Part shown: piece after piece, positions 53,684-64,000 of the stretch
How positions within the stretch are numbered: position 1 is the stretch's first letter
How the letters are laid out: every line of letters starts with the position of its first letter
Assembly (NCBI GenBank): GCA_031771865.1
Contig: JASISA010000041.1
Span: 1,116,001-1,180,000, forward strand
DNA length: 64,000 nucleotides
Reading direction: 5' to 3'
Source of the DNA: Nothophaeocryptopus gaeumannii
Lineage: Eukaryota > Ascomycota > Dothideomycetes > Mycosphaerellales > Mycosphaerellaceae
The notes under the pieces: generated by a model
Seen by the model: only the letters and a program-made list of their open reading frames with translations
What the model was told of the DNA's origin: nothing
Database searches by the model: none
Program-made: the position numbers and the translations under genes

Positions 53684-54458
53684 CGTTACTACTTGAGTTG
53701 AGAGGTTCTGTGTTCGCGGTGCTGTTAGAAAAGTTGTTTCTGTGGTTGTTGGTTGCGGACAAGTGCGATTGCGGCTGTCGTGTGTTTGTGGAAGTTGTTG
53801 TTGTTCTGTTGGAGGAAGCTGCGCGAAGCTAGAAGTCAATGGAAGTTATTTGTACTCGTCAGCAGGCAACAAACACCTCCTATTGTCACAAGCAGGTGAA
53901 GTTTGAATGTGAGGAGTGAAGCGTCTGCGGGTATCGAATGCACATGTGACACAACATATGCATGGATCCGCTGCAGGATTCGGCAGTTGCATTCACTTGC
54001 TCAAGCAATTACCTCACTTCTGCGGCTTCGAGAAGAAGACATGCAGAACCTCTTTGCGAGTCACTTCCGCTTTCCATCATCAGTCATTATACATTAGATC
54101 ATACTGCCAGTTTCGCCGCCGTCACTTGCAGCCTCAGAGGGTCCTCTCTTCACTTCACTTCGTTCACTTCGGCCCGTCACTGATGCAACATCCTATGCTC
54201 GGCTGATCCGCTCCTTCCTTCCTCGTCTGCGCTTCAACGCATGGACCGCTAACGGTGTTCAAAACGTTCGACTTTCGGATGTCTTTCCGACACCACCACC
54301 AAGGTACCGCCGCGGCCGTCTTGACTGCCGCCTTAGAGCATCGGGCACGCAGCATTCAAGCTGTGCACTGGAGCTTGCTAAGCGCTTGAACCCTATGACG
54401 AGGGCAGCATGCCTGATTGCCACTTATAATCCTTCTCATGCATCGCACAGATACCGCT
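53684..54458. other. Intergenic, no supported gene
   Basis: Promoter and leader of the SUMO-like gene (with TTGTTG runs near 53800) and 3' side of the lipase gene. No protein-like frame. Confidence 0.3.
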
Positions 54459-56261
54459 TCACCCACCACCCCTCCCCGTCACAGCATAAACAGCCAACTC
54501 ATCAATCCTCCTCTTATAAAGCTCCATCCGATGCATCTCCGGATCTCCAAAAATCACCCCTCTCAAATCCTCGTCCGTCACCTGCACAGCCTCCGTAACA
54601 GCCCTCTTCCCCCCCATCGCACTACCCAGCTTCTCCCTCAACAACACCATCCTGCCAGCATTCGACAACGTAGCAGGCGGGACTTCCCACAGTGGAGGCT
54701 GGTACTTATTACCAGCCACGAAACCGATTCGGAGGTTCTGGCGGGAGACGTGTTTTCTCAGGGCGTTGCTGCTGGTCTTAGGGGAGAGGGGAGAAGGCGC
54801 GGCGATGATACGCGTGATTGTACTGAGATAGCTTCTATCCGCGCGAACGACGACATCGCCCTCGTTGGCAAAGGTCATGAAGACGTTGCGCTCATAGTGT
54901 TTGCCGGACGGATTCTGCAGCGGGAGGAAAGAGACAGGAGGAGTTCCGAACGTCACGCAGTGGATCCTTTTGAAGAAGCCCGTCAAGTTATTGAGCTCAG
55001 ACTCAATCCGAGAGGCCATCATGTGCATGTACAGCAGACTGGCTACTGCACCGCCAGCAGAGTGTCCTGTCAGGATCAGCGTCGGAGGACCTCTTGAGAA
55101 GCTCTGCTCGAGCAGAGACCTTAGGCGTGCGGCAATACGGACGACCATCGAACGAGCGATTTGGAGGAAGCCGGCATGGCACGCATTGCCCTCGTCGTCT
55201 AGAAAGCCAGCCGGCTCTGTGGGAGCGCTGCGAAAGTTTACAGCCCAATCGATAGGATTCCACGTCTTGCTTCCTCGAATTGCAAGTACTATGATGTTCT
55301 TGTCATCCACCGGTCTAGTCTTCACGAACATCGCCTTCGTCCCATGCCGCCAGTCAGCCTCTACAAAGTCTTCCCTCTCGGCGCCTCTCGGTCTTCGATA
55401 CACGTCCGTCGAAGCTTGTGCCGCCATACAGATGATTTGCCAGGTAGGTATGTAGATCCTCATGGGCAGCATAAAGGGCGGTAGTCTTGAATTCGCGTAG
55501 AGCCATGTCTTTCGAAAATCTACCAGGCTGCTTCCCTTGGCTTGCTGAGCAGCATTCGTCAAGCCCAAACCTCTTGTCGCCTCTTCAAGCTCGTCGTCCG
55601 TGTGGGACTCCTCATGATCGATCCTCGAGAAGACGTCGTTGACCCTCGCTGCCACTGAAGCCACCCTATCGCAAAGCGCCGCGCTCTGATTCATCGCCTG
55701 CACCAAAGGACAATCCCATCTACTCTGTACCGGCCGATTTGATAACAGTGGAGCCGCCAGATCCGCATTGCTCTGCCATGCTTGCTCTTGGTCTTGCTCT
55801 TGCTCATACACAACCGGCATTTGGACTAAATGAACTGGAGGCGGTGGCCGAGAAAGGTCTACAGTAGAAATCAAAGCCGAGACCTTATGCTTCAATTTCC
55901 TCCCGCTCTGTTGCTGCGATACTGCCACGGGAAGATACTGCTGACTCTGCACCGGCCGCGCATACATCGCATTCGAAGTCTGCCGTCCATGATCGAACTC
56001 GGTCGGAATCGCAAACGCGTCGTAAGGCGGAGGAGGGGACATGGAAACTACTTGGTGAACTGGGACTGGGACATGCGAGTAACCGCCTGAGGAATGGAAG
56101 TAGGAGCTTGGCTGTTGCTGCACATATGCGCTGGTAGCATGGTAGACAGCATTCTGTTGCAACTGCTGAGGCTTCTGCTGCTGCTCCTTCTTTCGGTGGC
56201 AAGCCGGGTTGCGAGGCTTCCGAGGATGTTTGGAGTGGTTGTTTGAGGTGAAGATGTTCAT
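54459..56261 (-). CDS. Class 3 (alpha/beta-hydrolase) lipase with Gln-rich N terminus
   Basis: 600 residues, one exon, ATG at 56261. Residues 1-170 are Gln/Pro/Tyr/Ser-rich and disordered. The catalytic part begins near 280: YIPTWQIICMAAQASTDVY, IIVLAIRGSKTWNPIDWAVNF (oxyanion side), NACHAGFLQIARSM, then TLILTGHSAGGAVASLLY with the nucleophile Ser at about 401, VTFGTPPVSFLP, and FANEGDVVVRADRSYL with the expected acidic residue. The C-terminal ~70 residues are charged. It would hydrolyse acylglycerols or related esters. There is no signal peptide, so it is intracellular and unlike the secreted class 3 lipases. Confidence 0.9.
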   Translation of the reverse strand: MNIFTSNNHSKHPRKPRNPACHRKKEQQQKPQQLQQNAVYHATSAYVQQQPSSYFHSSGGYSHVPVPVHQVVSMSPPPPYDAFAIPTEFDHGRQTSNAMYARPVQSQQYLPVAVSQQQSGRKLKHKVSALISTVDLSRPPPPVHLVQMPVVYEQEQDQEQAWQSNADLAAPLLSNRPVQSRWDCPLVQAMNQSAALCDRVASVAARVNDVFSRIDHEESHTDDELEEATRGLGLTNAAQQAKGSSLVDFRKTWLYANSRLPPFMLPMRIYIPTWQIICMAAQASTDVYRRPRGAEREDFVEADWRHGTKAMFVKTRPVDDKNIIVLAIRGSKTWNPIDWAVNFRSAPTEPAGFLDDEGNACHAGFLQIARSMVVRIAARLRSLLEQSFSRGPPTLILTGHSAGGAVASLLYMHMMASRIESELNNLTGFFKRIHCVTFGTPPVSFLPLQNPSGKHYERNVFMTFANEGDVVVRADRSYLSTITRIIAAPSPLSPKTSSNALRKHVSRQNLRIGFVAGNKYQPPLWEVPPATLSNAGRMVLLREKLGSAMGGKRAVTEAVQVTDEDLRGVIFGDPEMHRMELYKRRIDELAVYAVTGRGGG

Positions 56262-57607
56262 GGTGGGATGCTTGCGTGCGCGTACTTGCGCGTGTCTGCC
56301 GATCGAAGCTGAGCAGCCAGGATCCCTTGTCGAACAACAACACCAGAATAGAAACAGAGCGAGATCGAGTCAAGAATCGTTCTTGAAGACCTTCGATGAT
56401 TATATGCACAACACGATGAAGTCTCTCAAGTTCTCGATAGCAAGACGGATGCCGCACTAAGGCGAACGACCACGAGGTCTCTGCAACCGAAGGGAGAAGG
56501 AGCTGCTGTACGGCTACTTCCCTCCTCCCCGAGCCGACACAGAAAGCACAACCTCCACCTTCCCCTCCAAGCAACGCAAAGCACCAAGCTGCGCCTCCAT
56601 CGCCCAGTCAGAGAATGCCGATAGCCGCCAAGGCAGCACCAGTCTCTCCTAATCCTCCATCAGACCTGCCTGAAACGCTACGGTAGGGCGATCTGGCGCG
56701 ATTGAGTGGACGGGACGAGACACCCACCCGCATCTAGCAGCAAGAAGGCGTCCTGTATCCTGCAGGTGGAACACTATCTTTGGAGTTTGTCGGGGCTGTC
56801 TAAGTGGAACAGACATATTGACGTGCAGCAGCTTAGAACAATATTGAATGATGCGCAGACCTGACAGCCGATACGTTGGCAAGCAAATCGAGCAGAACCC
56901 CTCATGTACGACCATGCCACCCCCTTGTCCCGCCTCGCTATCCGTGGACGACGACAGAATTTGCGGCATCGTGCATACGGACCAAGCCCCGCGGTCTCAG
57001 ACACTTCACTACCAATCCTCAGGTTGCCTTTCTTCTAGCACCCAAGCATCCTCTAGATTCAGAATGTTTGCTTTCTTCCTCACGCCTCACTCATTCCGAT
57101 GCGGCCTCTTGAGTCTTGACACTTCAGACCGCCTTCCAGGGCAACTAACTCGAGCACCTCACGAAGCAAGAACGGAACTTGATCTTCAAACCGTGTATCG
57201 TAACACAGAAGCGTAGGGCTGGAGGTAACCTACAATTAAATGGTTCGCGACATGCCTTCCGTCGGGGCATCGGACTCCTGCGCACAAGAGAAAGCCTCCA
57301 GGGCACTTCCTCGTTGGGGCTTTTGAAAGCTGCAGACATGGTAGAGCGAAAACCTTCAATCCGTTCATCTCAAGCTACACTAGAGCAAACGCCCATCTAT
57401 GCGCCAAATGGAGAAGCCTCCCCCCAGCCCTGCATGGTGTTGAGCGCCATGCGATGCCACCCAAGCGTAATACTACAAACCGAGATGGAAGGGTATTGCA
57501 AACGCCTTGTGCCATGCAGTCATCATGCGAACGTTCCGAAAAAGAAATCAATCATGTCCTGTCGCGGTCTAAAAACCATATTCCATCACCAGCGCCTTAT
57601 GCCGTGC
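56262..57607. other. Intergenic, no supported gene
   Basis: Lies between the lipase start and the 3' end of the BLM10 gene, both on minus. A plus frame at 57179-57733 overlaps the BLM10 last exon and has no recognisable domain; it is treated as a shadow. Confidence 0.35.
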
Positions 57608-60600
57608 TTAAGCAAAGTAGCTCTTCCACAGTACGCCCTCCAAGTCTTCCAGTTGCTCGGGCTTGAATGCCTGTATCAAAAGTTAGCAGACGTAGAAGAG
57701 GAAGCGCCGAATGCTTGGTTAGACTCACCTTGACATCCACATGCCAGGTATCCTGCCTCGTCTTCTTGAAGTCGCTCAAGGCAGTCTTGACACTCTTCCC
57801 CACCATACCTGGATCGCTAGCCGCCTTGCCTGCCAATGTCGCCAATACCTCAGGCAGCCACTCCGGTGGCGGCGACGTGTAGGGGAATGCCTGCACCAGT
57901 GAACCCAATCCCAGCACGGCGGCGTGTCGAGTGAGGACGAGCTTGTTCTGCTCCGGAGTAGGCGTGCTGGTCCCCTCGCCCCGCAAACCTCCCTTGGGCT
58001 TCTTTGGAAGTGGGTTCTTGACCAGGAGGTTGGTGAAATGAGACTTCAGGTCCTCCACCTTCTTGTTGCGGAACTCGATCGGCGAGCATCTCACCATACC
58101 ACTCAGCGTAGCAGCAGCGCCGAAGCGGACTTCGAGCTGGACATCGTGAAGCATCTCCCGCACGCAATGGAAGAGGTCTTCTGCCTGCTCTCGAGACATG
58201 AGGAACAGGTTGCGGAAGTAGATGACCTGGATGTTGATGAGGACCCGCAATCTCTGATGCCATGAAGTGGCGTTGGTGCCAATCTTGACTAGCGAGGCGA
58301 CAAATGCTTTGTCCTCGCCGGGGCGGTGAGGAATGTTTGGCAAGTGGCGGAATACATGGTACGCCAGGGCCTGCAGCTCTGGATCCTCCTTGATGTCCAT
58401 CATGTGGAGGAGCTGCTCCATGAACGCGCCAGGGAAGAACGGCACCAGTGTCGAACAGTCGTAGGACCCGAGCGAGCCATCAAGCCACAATAGTACCGTC
58501 TTGCTTGCTTGAGTGTACGGTGTTGGCGTCTGTGTTCCTGTTGGGCGTTCTTGGCGCCACTTCTCAAGCCGTTCGAAAGTGGTATTGACAATTCCAGAAT
58601 ATTCCTCAGTGGGCTGATACGGCCTCGTACCGATGGAAGACGCTGCCTTCTGCGACTCAAGTAGCTCCGGCACGTTCTTGTAAGACTCATGGTATCTCGT
58701 CTTGAAGATGGTAGCAAGTGTGCTTCCCATTACCTCTCTGACAGACTTGTACGGATGGTCAAGGTGCTCGAGGAAGTTCTCAACAACTGGACGATGCAAC
58801 TGGAAATGCCATCCCTGAGCGCCAATGACGAGCTGCAACAGAGAGATCTTAGAGCTCTCCTTGAACGCTGCGCTGGTATCCATATCCAGCCGGAAGTCAG
58901 CCAGCCAGTCGATCAATGGCCAAGCTCGTCGAGGATCCTTGCCACCGACAATGAGGGCCACAAAGGTGGACCAGTACGAGCTGTTCTCAGGCGTCAAGCC
59001 GTCGTTGAAGATGCGGCGCACGATCGGGAACGCAAATTCCCACACTTTGGTTCGTAGCTCATGATCGAAGTCTTCAGAGCCAGACAACATCGCACCGACG
59101 ACCTCAGACATTGCTCTGTGTTGGTGCTTGTCACTGCCGTCACCATACACAGCCAGGGTCAGATCCTTGAAGTCTTCCCAAGTTGCCTTCGTGAGCCCGT
59201 CGGACATAAGATCCATGGCGTAGGCGACGACCATGGAGCTTGACATGCGGAATCTGTCGGCATTGTCTCGTGGTTCTTGCTTCATGTAGCCGAAGTAAGT
59301 AGACAGCCAGTGCCGGTCGATGTGCTGTCCCATCTTCTTGCGGACATGTTGCTCTGTGTCGTCGTACTGCAATTGGCTCGGCCCAGTGCGGAAGCCACGC
59401 ATCGTCTTGTTCCACACAAGCCATCCGGGATAGTCAGCATCGATGTATGCATCGGCTTCTGGCTGAGCGAATGCGTCTAGGTAGCGCTGAGTCCAGGTTG
59501 GGTCGTCGCGCTCTGTAGGAATGGTAATCTCGTCCGGATCGCGCTGCACGTCAAGCAGGTAGTTCTCATACTTGTGATCCACGAGTGCACGCGTCTGCGC
59601 TAAGCTGAAGATCGCATTAAGTGAAGTAGCGTAGAGCGTCCGCAGTTGTGGATGAGGATCGATGACACCCTTGACGACAAGCTCCAGCATTCCGTCGGAG
59701 GCAATAGTCTCGAAACGATAGTCCAGCCCGATCGCCATCACAGCAGTCCTGCTGGCCTTCTTCCAATGGCTGTTCTTGACGCTCTCGATGAGCTCGGCAG
59801 CCATCGCAGACTTGCGCGATTCGACTACAGCTCGTCGACGCTTAATCCTATCTTTCTTTGGTGGAATCAAAGCCTGCGCGTCGTCAATGCTGCGGGCGAT
59901 TGTTCTAGCATCCGAGTTGAGACTTTCCGGCCAGATGTCGTTCAGCGTCTCTTCATCCAGAATCACCATTCGATCCATAGCCTTTGTCATGTCCTGAATG
60001 GTGAAGCTTGACTGCCCGACGAGCTTCTGAATGCTTGGTCGGTCGGCTTCTGATACTTGAATGAAGAGTCGAATCATGCGCGGCGCGAACTTCCAATTCC
60101 GGCCGATTGGCTTAGCAAGGCTGCCAAACAGCAGGGTGAAGATGGCGCCTTTGATTCTTGGGTGGTCACTCTTCAAGAGCGCGTCTTCAAGAGCGTCAAG
60201 AAGCGGCGGGATGATGAGGGGCTTGGCGCCTACGATGCTCTTCATTGCCTGTTCACCAGCTGACTGGGCCGTACGTCGGATATCAGTATAGACAGATGTG
60301 CTTGAATATGCAAGGTCCAACAGAAGCTGCTTGTCGAGCTCGGACGCAGCTCTTGGGTGTTCGTTGAAGCGCAGTCGCTGGAAGTGGTAGAGGTTGGCTC
60401 GACGAACAAGTAGAGGTCGCGGGTACTGTTTCCTCGTGCCTGAGAACTTGAACGGGTGAATGTCTGCGCTCAGCAGGCGAGTGAGTCTGTCAAGAACATG
60501 GGCTGAGCGTTCTATGCCAATGTCCACAAACCACGACCGATATGCTGTGTAGAGAGAATTGAAGCACGGCACATCATCTTCTTGGTTCTTGACGAGAAAC

Positions 60601-63600
60601 TCATGCACCCTGTGCAGCGTTTCTCCCGCAGTCTTACGCATCTGATGGACGGCCTCGTACTGCGGACTTCCAATCTCCAGCGGGTAGCCAGATGGATACT
60701 GGAAAGAGCGGTTGACTTTCTCGTCTTCCGGTTCGACGAGCTCAACAGTACTGTCGCTCGAGCTGTCTTGCGAATCAAGCGAGGCCACATCCATTGGCGT
60801 GTTGTCGCCAGTACTCGTTGGAGTGGCCCCAACGAAGACGTAGGGCGTGACTGTGCCGTCGTCCGACCGGAAGAGGCGGGACATGCCGCTTATGACAAGG
60901 CGGAGGAGGACCAGATTGCGAGAGACTTCGTCAGACCAGTCCTTCCCAGTCCCGTCACGCTTGATGGGCGAGTTGCTGGATATCAGCTCATTCAAAGACT
61001 GAAGTGCACGCCCACCCTGAGCCTCAAAGATCCGGACTGCAAACTCCAGCTCCTCTTGGTCAGGCACATGCCATTGAATTTCGAGAGACGATGGATCTGT
61101 GTTCTTGCCCCAACAGTCGATGGTCAGTCCGCGATCGAGGTCAGACTTGTTGAACAGTCTATAGTCCATTGTATATGTGACTGTCAGGTTGAGCAAGAGA
61201 TGGTGGACGAAGTTAGAGACGTGTACCAACGGTATGCCCTTGCAAGTATCTTGCATGAATCTGGCGATATCGAACAGGTCATCTTTGAAGTCGAGCACGT
61301 CACGTCCAACATGCACAACGCACATACTGAGTAGCGAAACGTGCCAGACAAGCGCACGGTCTCGAGGCATGATCTCGCTACCACTTGTGCGAGTGGAGCC
61401 TGCGCCGTTCTCGGTGATCTCTGTCCGTATGCTTGAGGTGAGATCAGGTATGAGTCTGGCGAGCGCTTTCTTGGGCGATATTTTCACCAGCGCGTTGCAA
61501 ATGAATGCCATCGCATCTCGGGCTTGATGGACGACGTGATTTGCGACGAAGCGCGAGATGTGCTCCAGTGCGATATCATACAGCTCTGGGCTCAAGCTTG
61601 CCAATAGCGGACTGAATGTGGCCGGTAATGTGTTAACGACATTCTCTTCGGGACTACCGCTCTTGACTCTGGCGGCGTCTGGAAGATTTTGGAGGAGCGT
61701 AAACACTCGACCAAGGAAGCTGATGAGGAACTCTGCAAAGCCGGCAGTGGAAGACTTCAAGATAATCTCTTCGTCCTCGTCACTGAGCTCACTTGAGTAG
61801 TCGACTTCGAGTTGAGGCCCTCCCTCTTCGAATCTTGCGACCTGTGCAGTGACCCACCCAACAGCAATGGCGGTACCGGTGCCTATAGGCGCAGGCGATG
61901 CGTCTCGGTCAACCATTTCGTAGTCCCCGTTAAGTTCACTCTTCTCGCGACGAGCTTCTTTTGCGAGATCGTACAGCGGGATGTTGTAGCAGACGGACTG
62001 GATGAATGCCAAGCTGTGCATTGTCTTGTCCAAGTCATTGGCGTCGATGCCAGGCAATGCCAAGCCAAGAAGAGTCGTGAGATGGCAGCGGAAGCCCTTT
62101 GTCTTGGAGATGATCCGGCTCAACATTTGAAGTGCACGGATCGATGATATCGTTCTGTGCACTTCGACCAGGCCTTGCATGGCAGGGTAAATGCGTTGAA
62201 GAGCCCCAGGTAAGATGAGGTTTGGTTCAAGATACGCGAGGCTCTGCAGCGTGCTAAGCGAGTAGTTCATCGCAGTCCCGCTCTTCGCATAGATGCCCAT
62301 AAACACGACGTCTCTCAAGCACAGCACGAATCGGTGCTTGACATTCTCAGTGAGTCTGCGATCCTCTGGGATGTCGTACTCGCCGCTTTGCTCCCGGTTC
62401 CACCGCATGACGAAGAAGTCTGCCAGGTAGTACACAAGCTGAGCTAGTGGCTTCGTCCAGTTGCCAGAGTTGGAGGGGTGGAAGAACGTATCAATGCCTT
62501 GGAGTAGCGCTTCCATCTGATGGAGTACTGATCTCTCGTTCTCAGCTTTGAGGCATTGAGGTGATATCGACATCACGATCCAACGGGCGATGCTGTGTGA
62601 GACTGGGTGTTTCCTAGGATCTCGGTCCAAAAATAGCGCCGCACCAGCACCTATATCGACAGCCGGACTATACGGCGTTGTAGCTTGCCCGACTGGGATC
62701 TCTAGCAATCTCAGCACAGCAGTGAAGATGAGCGAAGACTGCTCCTCAGTGAAGATACCACATGGTCCAAATGGTACCTGATCAGCTCCAAGGCAATCTC
62801 TGGCCTGCCGCGAGAAGATATCGAGCAAGCGCATATCCATCATCATGGACCGGTTGATAGTAGACCAAAGGTGGAAGAATGTGGGTAAATAGTATTGCGG
62901 CTGCAGCTTCTCGTCGCCAGCAGGTGGCGCTGCGGTTGGCAGCATCAAGTTGAAAAGTCCGAACACCACAAATGCCTGCTCACTGAAGGACATGCTGTAG
63001 TATGGCAGAATCTCCTCAAGCATTGCCGGGATCTCCTTCGGGTCGAAGAAGAGCTGTGCGAATGTGCACAACTTTGTGAGTGTCCGCACATTGCGCTTGC
63101 TGCTGTATGTGTTCTGCGTGCTACTCTCTGAAGGTAACACAAACACCTTGATCTCCTTGTACAGAGGCCGCCAATCCAGTACGAGGTCCTTGCCTGGCCG
63201 TAAATAATGCTTGCGCTTGGTGAGGACCATGAACATACTCGCGAACCTCTCTGACACGCCATACTCCAAGCCGGGCGCCAGAGCCAGCTCGTAGTAGAGC
63301 TTTACGAGCGATATGCGTTGGTTCTTGGTCAGATCGAACTTCAAGCTCATCCACCCTCGGATCTCTTTTGTCCAGTGCACCGCGCCAGGCATGAAGTCAC
63401 CCGAAGCGACTGAAATGTACAGATGCTTGATCATTTCATCCATATCTTGCTCCCGCCGCTCTATTGACTCTGTCTCGTAGGGCAGGTATTTAGGGTATGG
63501 AAACACTCGGGGCCTCGTTCTCCCTAATCGCTCCATGTCGGGGTCTTCGTCGCCTTCTCGATGGGCGGCGCGGTAGCTCACGCCTGGAGACGTTGCTCGG

Positions 63601-63695
63601 GAGTCATCGTGGCTCGAGGAGCCGTGATGGCCATGGCCGTTTACATGGCCGGCCAGCTCGGACACGCGCTCATGGACTGCGGGTTCCGCCGTCAT
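57608..63695 (-). CDS. blm10: Proteasome activator BLM10/PA200
   Basis: ATG at 63695 (MTAEPAVHERVSELAG). Exon 1 spans 57729-63695 and exon 2 57608-57670 (donor GTGAGT, acceptor CAG); about 2009 residues. The protein is a HEAT-repeat solenoid with the family's segments in order: RVFPYPKYLPYETES, SLVKLYYELALAPGLEYG, RLLEIPVGQATTPYSP, IISKTKGFRCHLTTLLGLALPG, FKFSGTRKQYPRPLLVRRANLY, and near the end AAATLSGMVRCSPIEF and ARHAAVLGLGSLVQAFPY-type sequence. Exon 2 gives FKPEQLEDLEGVLWKSYFA, the C terminus that docks into the alpha-ring pocket of the 20S proteasome. The final three residues are Y-F-A, with Phe where the HbYX motif has Tyr. It opens the 20S gate, ATP-independently, in the nucleus and cytosol. 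The upstream frame is open but has no ATG. Confidence 0.96.
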
Positions 63696-64000
63696 ATCTG
63701 GGTGGGTGCTGATCGAGGTGCTCGTGTGCTCATTGGAGAGGACACGGTCTATCTTATCGGTCAACGGGTGACTCAGCCTTGGCAATTGTTGCACTCAAGG
63801 TAATGCAGTGATATGCTCACACGACACCTGCGAGGCTGCAGTCGATGACGGGTTCGGCTTCGGCTTTGAGTTGGTGATGGCGGCGGGCTCGATTGCAGAA
63901 GGGTCAATGGTTTGTGTAAATGCGGCGATGGCGATGGATCGTAGCAATCCTTGGGAGGGTGTTGAGATGCGGGCAGCAGGCTGAGAGGTGCAGTGTGTTT
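63696..64000. other. Promoter/leader of BLM10, no gene
   Basis: On the minus strand no ATG occurs upstream in this stretch that could extend BLM10; the 5' leader likely begins here, possibly with an intron. Confidence 0.35.

Noticed and set aside
57179..57733. 184-codon plus frame at the 3' end of BLM10
   Set aside because: Overlaps the conserved last BLM10 exon on the other strand and has no recognisable domain.
60582..61334. 250-codon plus-strand frame
   Set aside because: Shadow of BLM10 on the opposite strand; no protein-like motif, and BLM10 similarity is continuous across it.

Overview
The window looks like nuclear DNA of a filamentous ascomycete, most probably a Dothideomycete. Genes are densely packed on both strands and carry short 5' GT / 3' AG introns of about 45-90 bases with CTGAC/CTAAC-like branch sites. 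Recognisable proteins (Ku70, class I alpha-mannosidase, ALG8, an Itc1-type remodelling subunit, a four-RRM Nrd1-like protein, BLM10, SUMO) have filamentous-fungal architecture. There is no bacterial operon structure. I saw no CRISPR array, rRNA or tRNA that I could support.

Layout. 1-5.9 kb: a divergent pair (a partial low-complexity protein on minus, a MIT-domain coiled-coil protein on plus), then two small membrane proteins. 5.9-17.4 kb: a degenerate accessory zone. It holds three tandem modules, each with a predicted mini-intron; a decayed MFS sugar transporter; a decayed GH43 glycosidase that ends in a fragment of an orphan gene family; two more pieces of that family; one intact-looking basic protein; and three related minus-strand orphan genes or relics. 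18-33.5 kb: housekeeping block with Ku70, ferrochelatase, an orphan F-box-like protein, GH47 mannosidase and ALG8 (divergent, shared promoter), Itc1-like protein and an old-yellow-enzyme-type oxidoreductase. 35.6-43.4 kb: Nrd1-like RNA-binding protein, ornithine cyclodeaminase/mu-crystallin-family protein, a disordered zinc-ribbon-like protein and a MAPEG glutathione transferase. 43.5-48.4 kb is gene-poor apart from a basic protein with an N-terminal knot/tudor-like segment and three 43-residue repeats. 48.4-64 kb: small zinc-finger-like protein, L-type lectin, tRNA t6A dehydratase (Tcd), a SUMO-like protein with an unusual cysteine/glycine-rich tail, class 3 lipase and BLM10/PA200.

Functional themes: N-glycan building and quality control (ALG8, GH47, lectin), the ubiquitin-like/proteasome system (SUMO-like, BLM10), genome maintenance and chromatin (Ku70, Itc1), and loss of plant-polysaccharide use (GH43 and MFS relics side by side). 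The most interesting item is the SUMO-like precursor at 53032-53683. Its normal Gly-Gly processing site is followed in frame by 49 residues containing 11 cysteines, a possible SUMO/metallothionein-like fusion. All exon models were built by eye from splice consensus and family similarity; no search was run.
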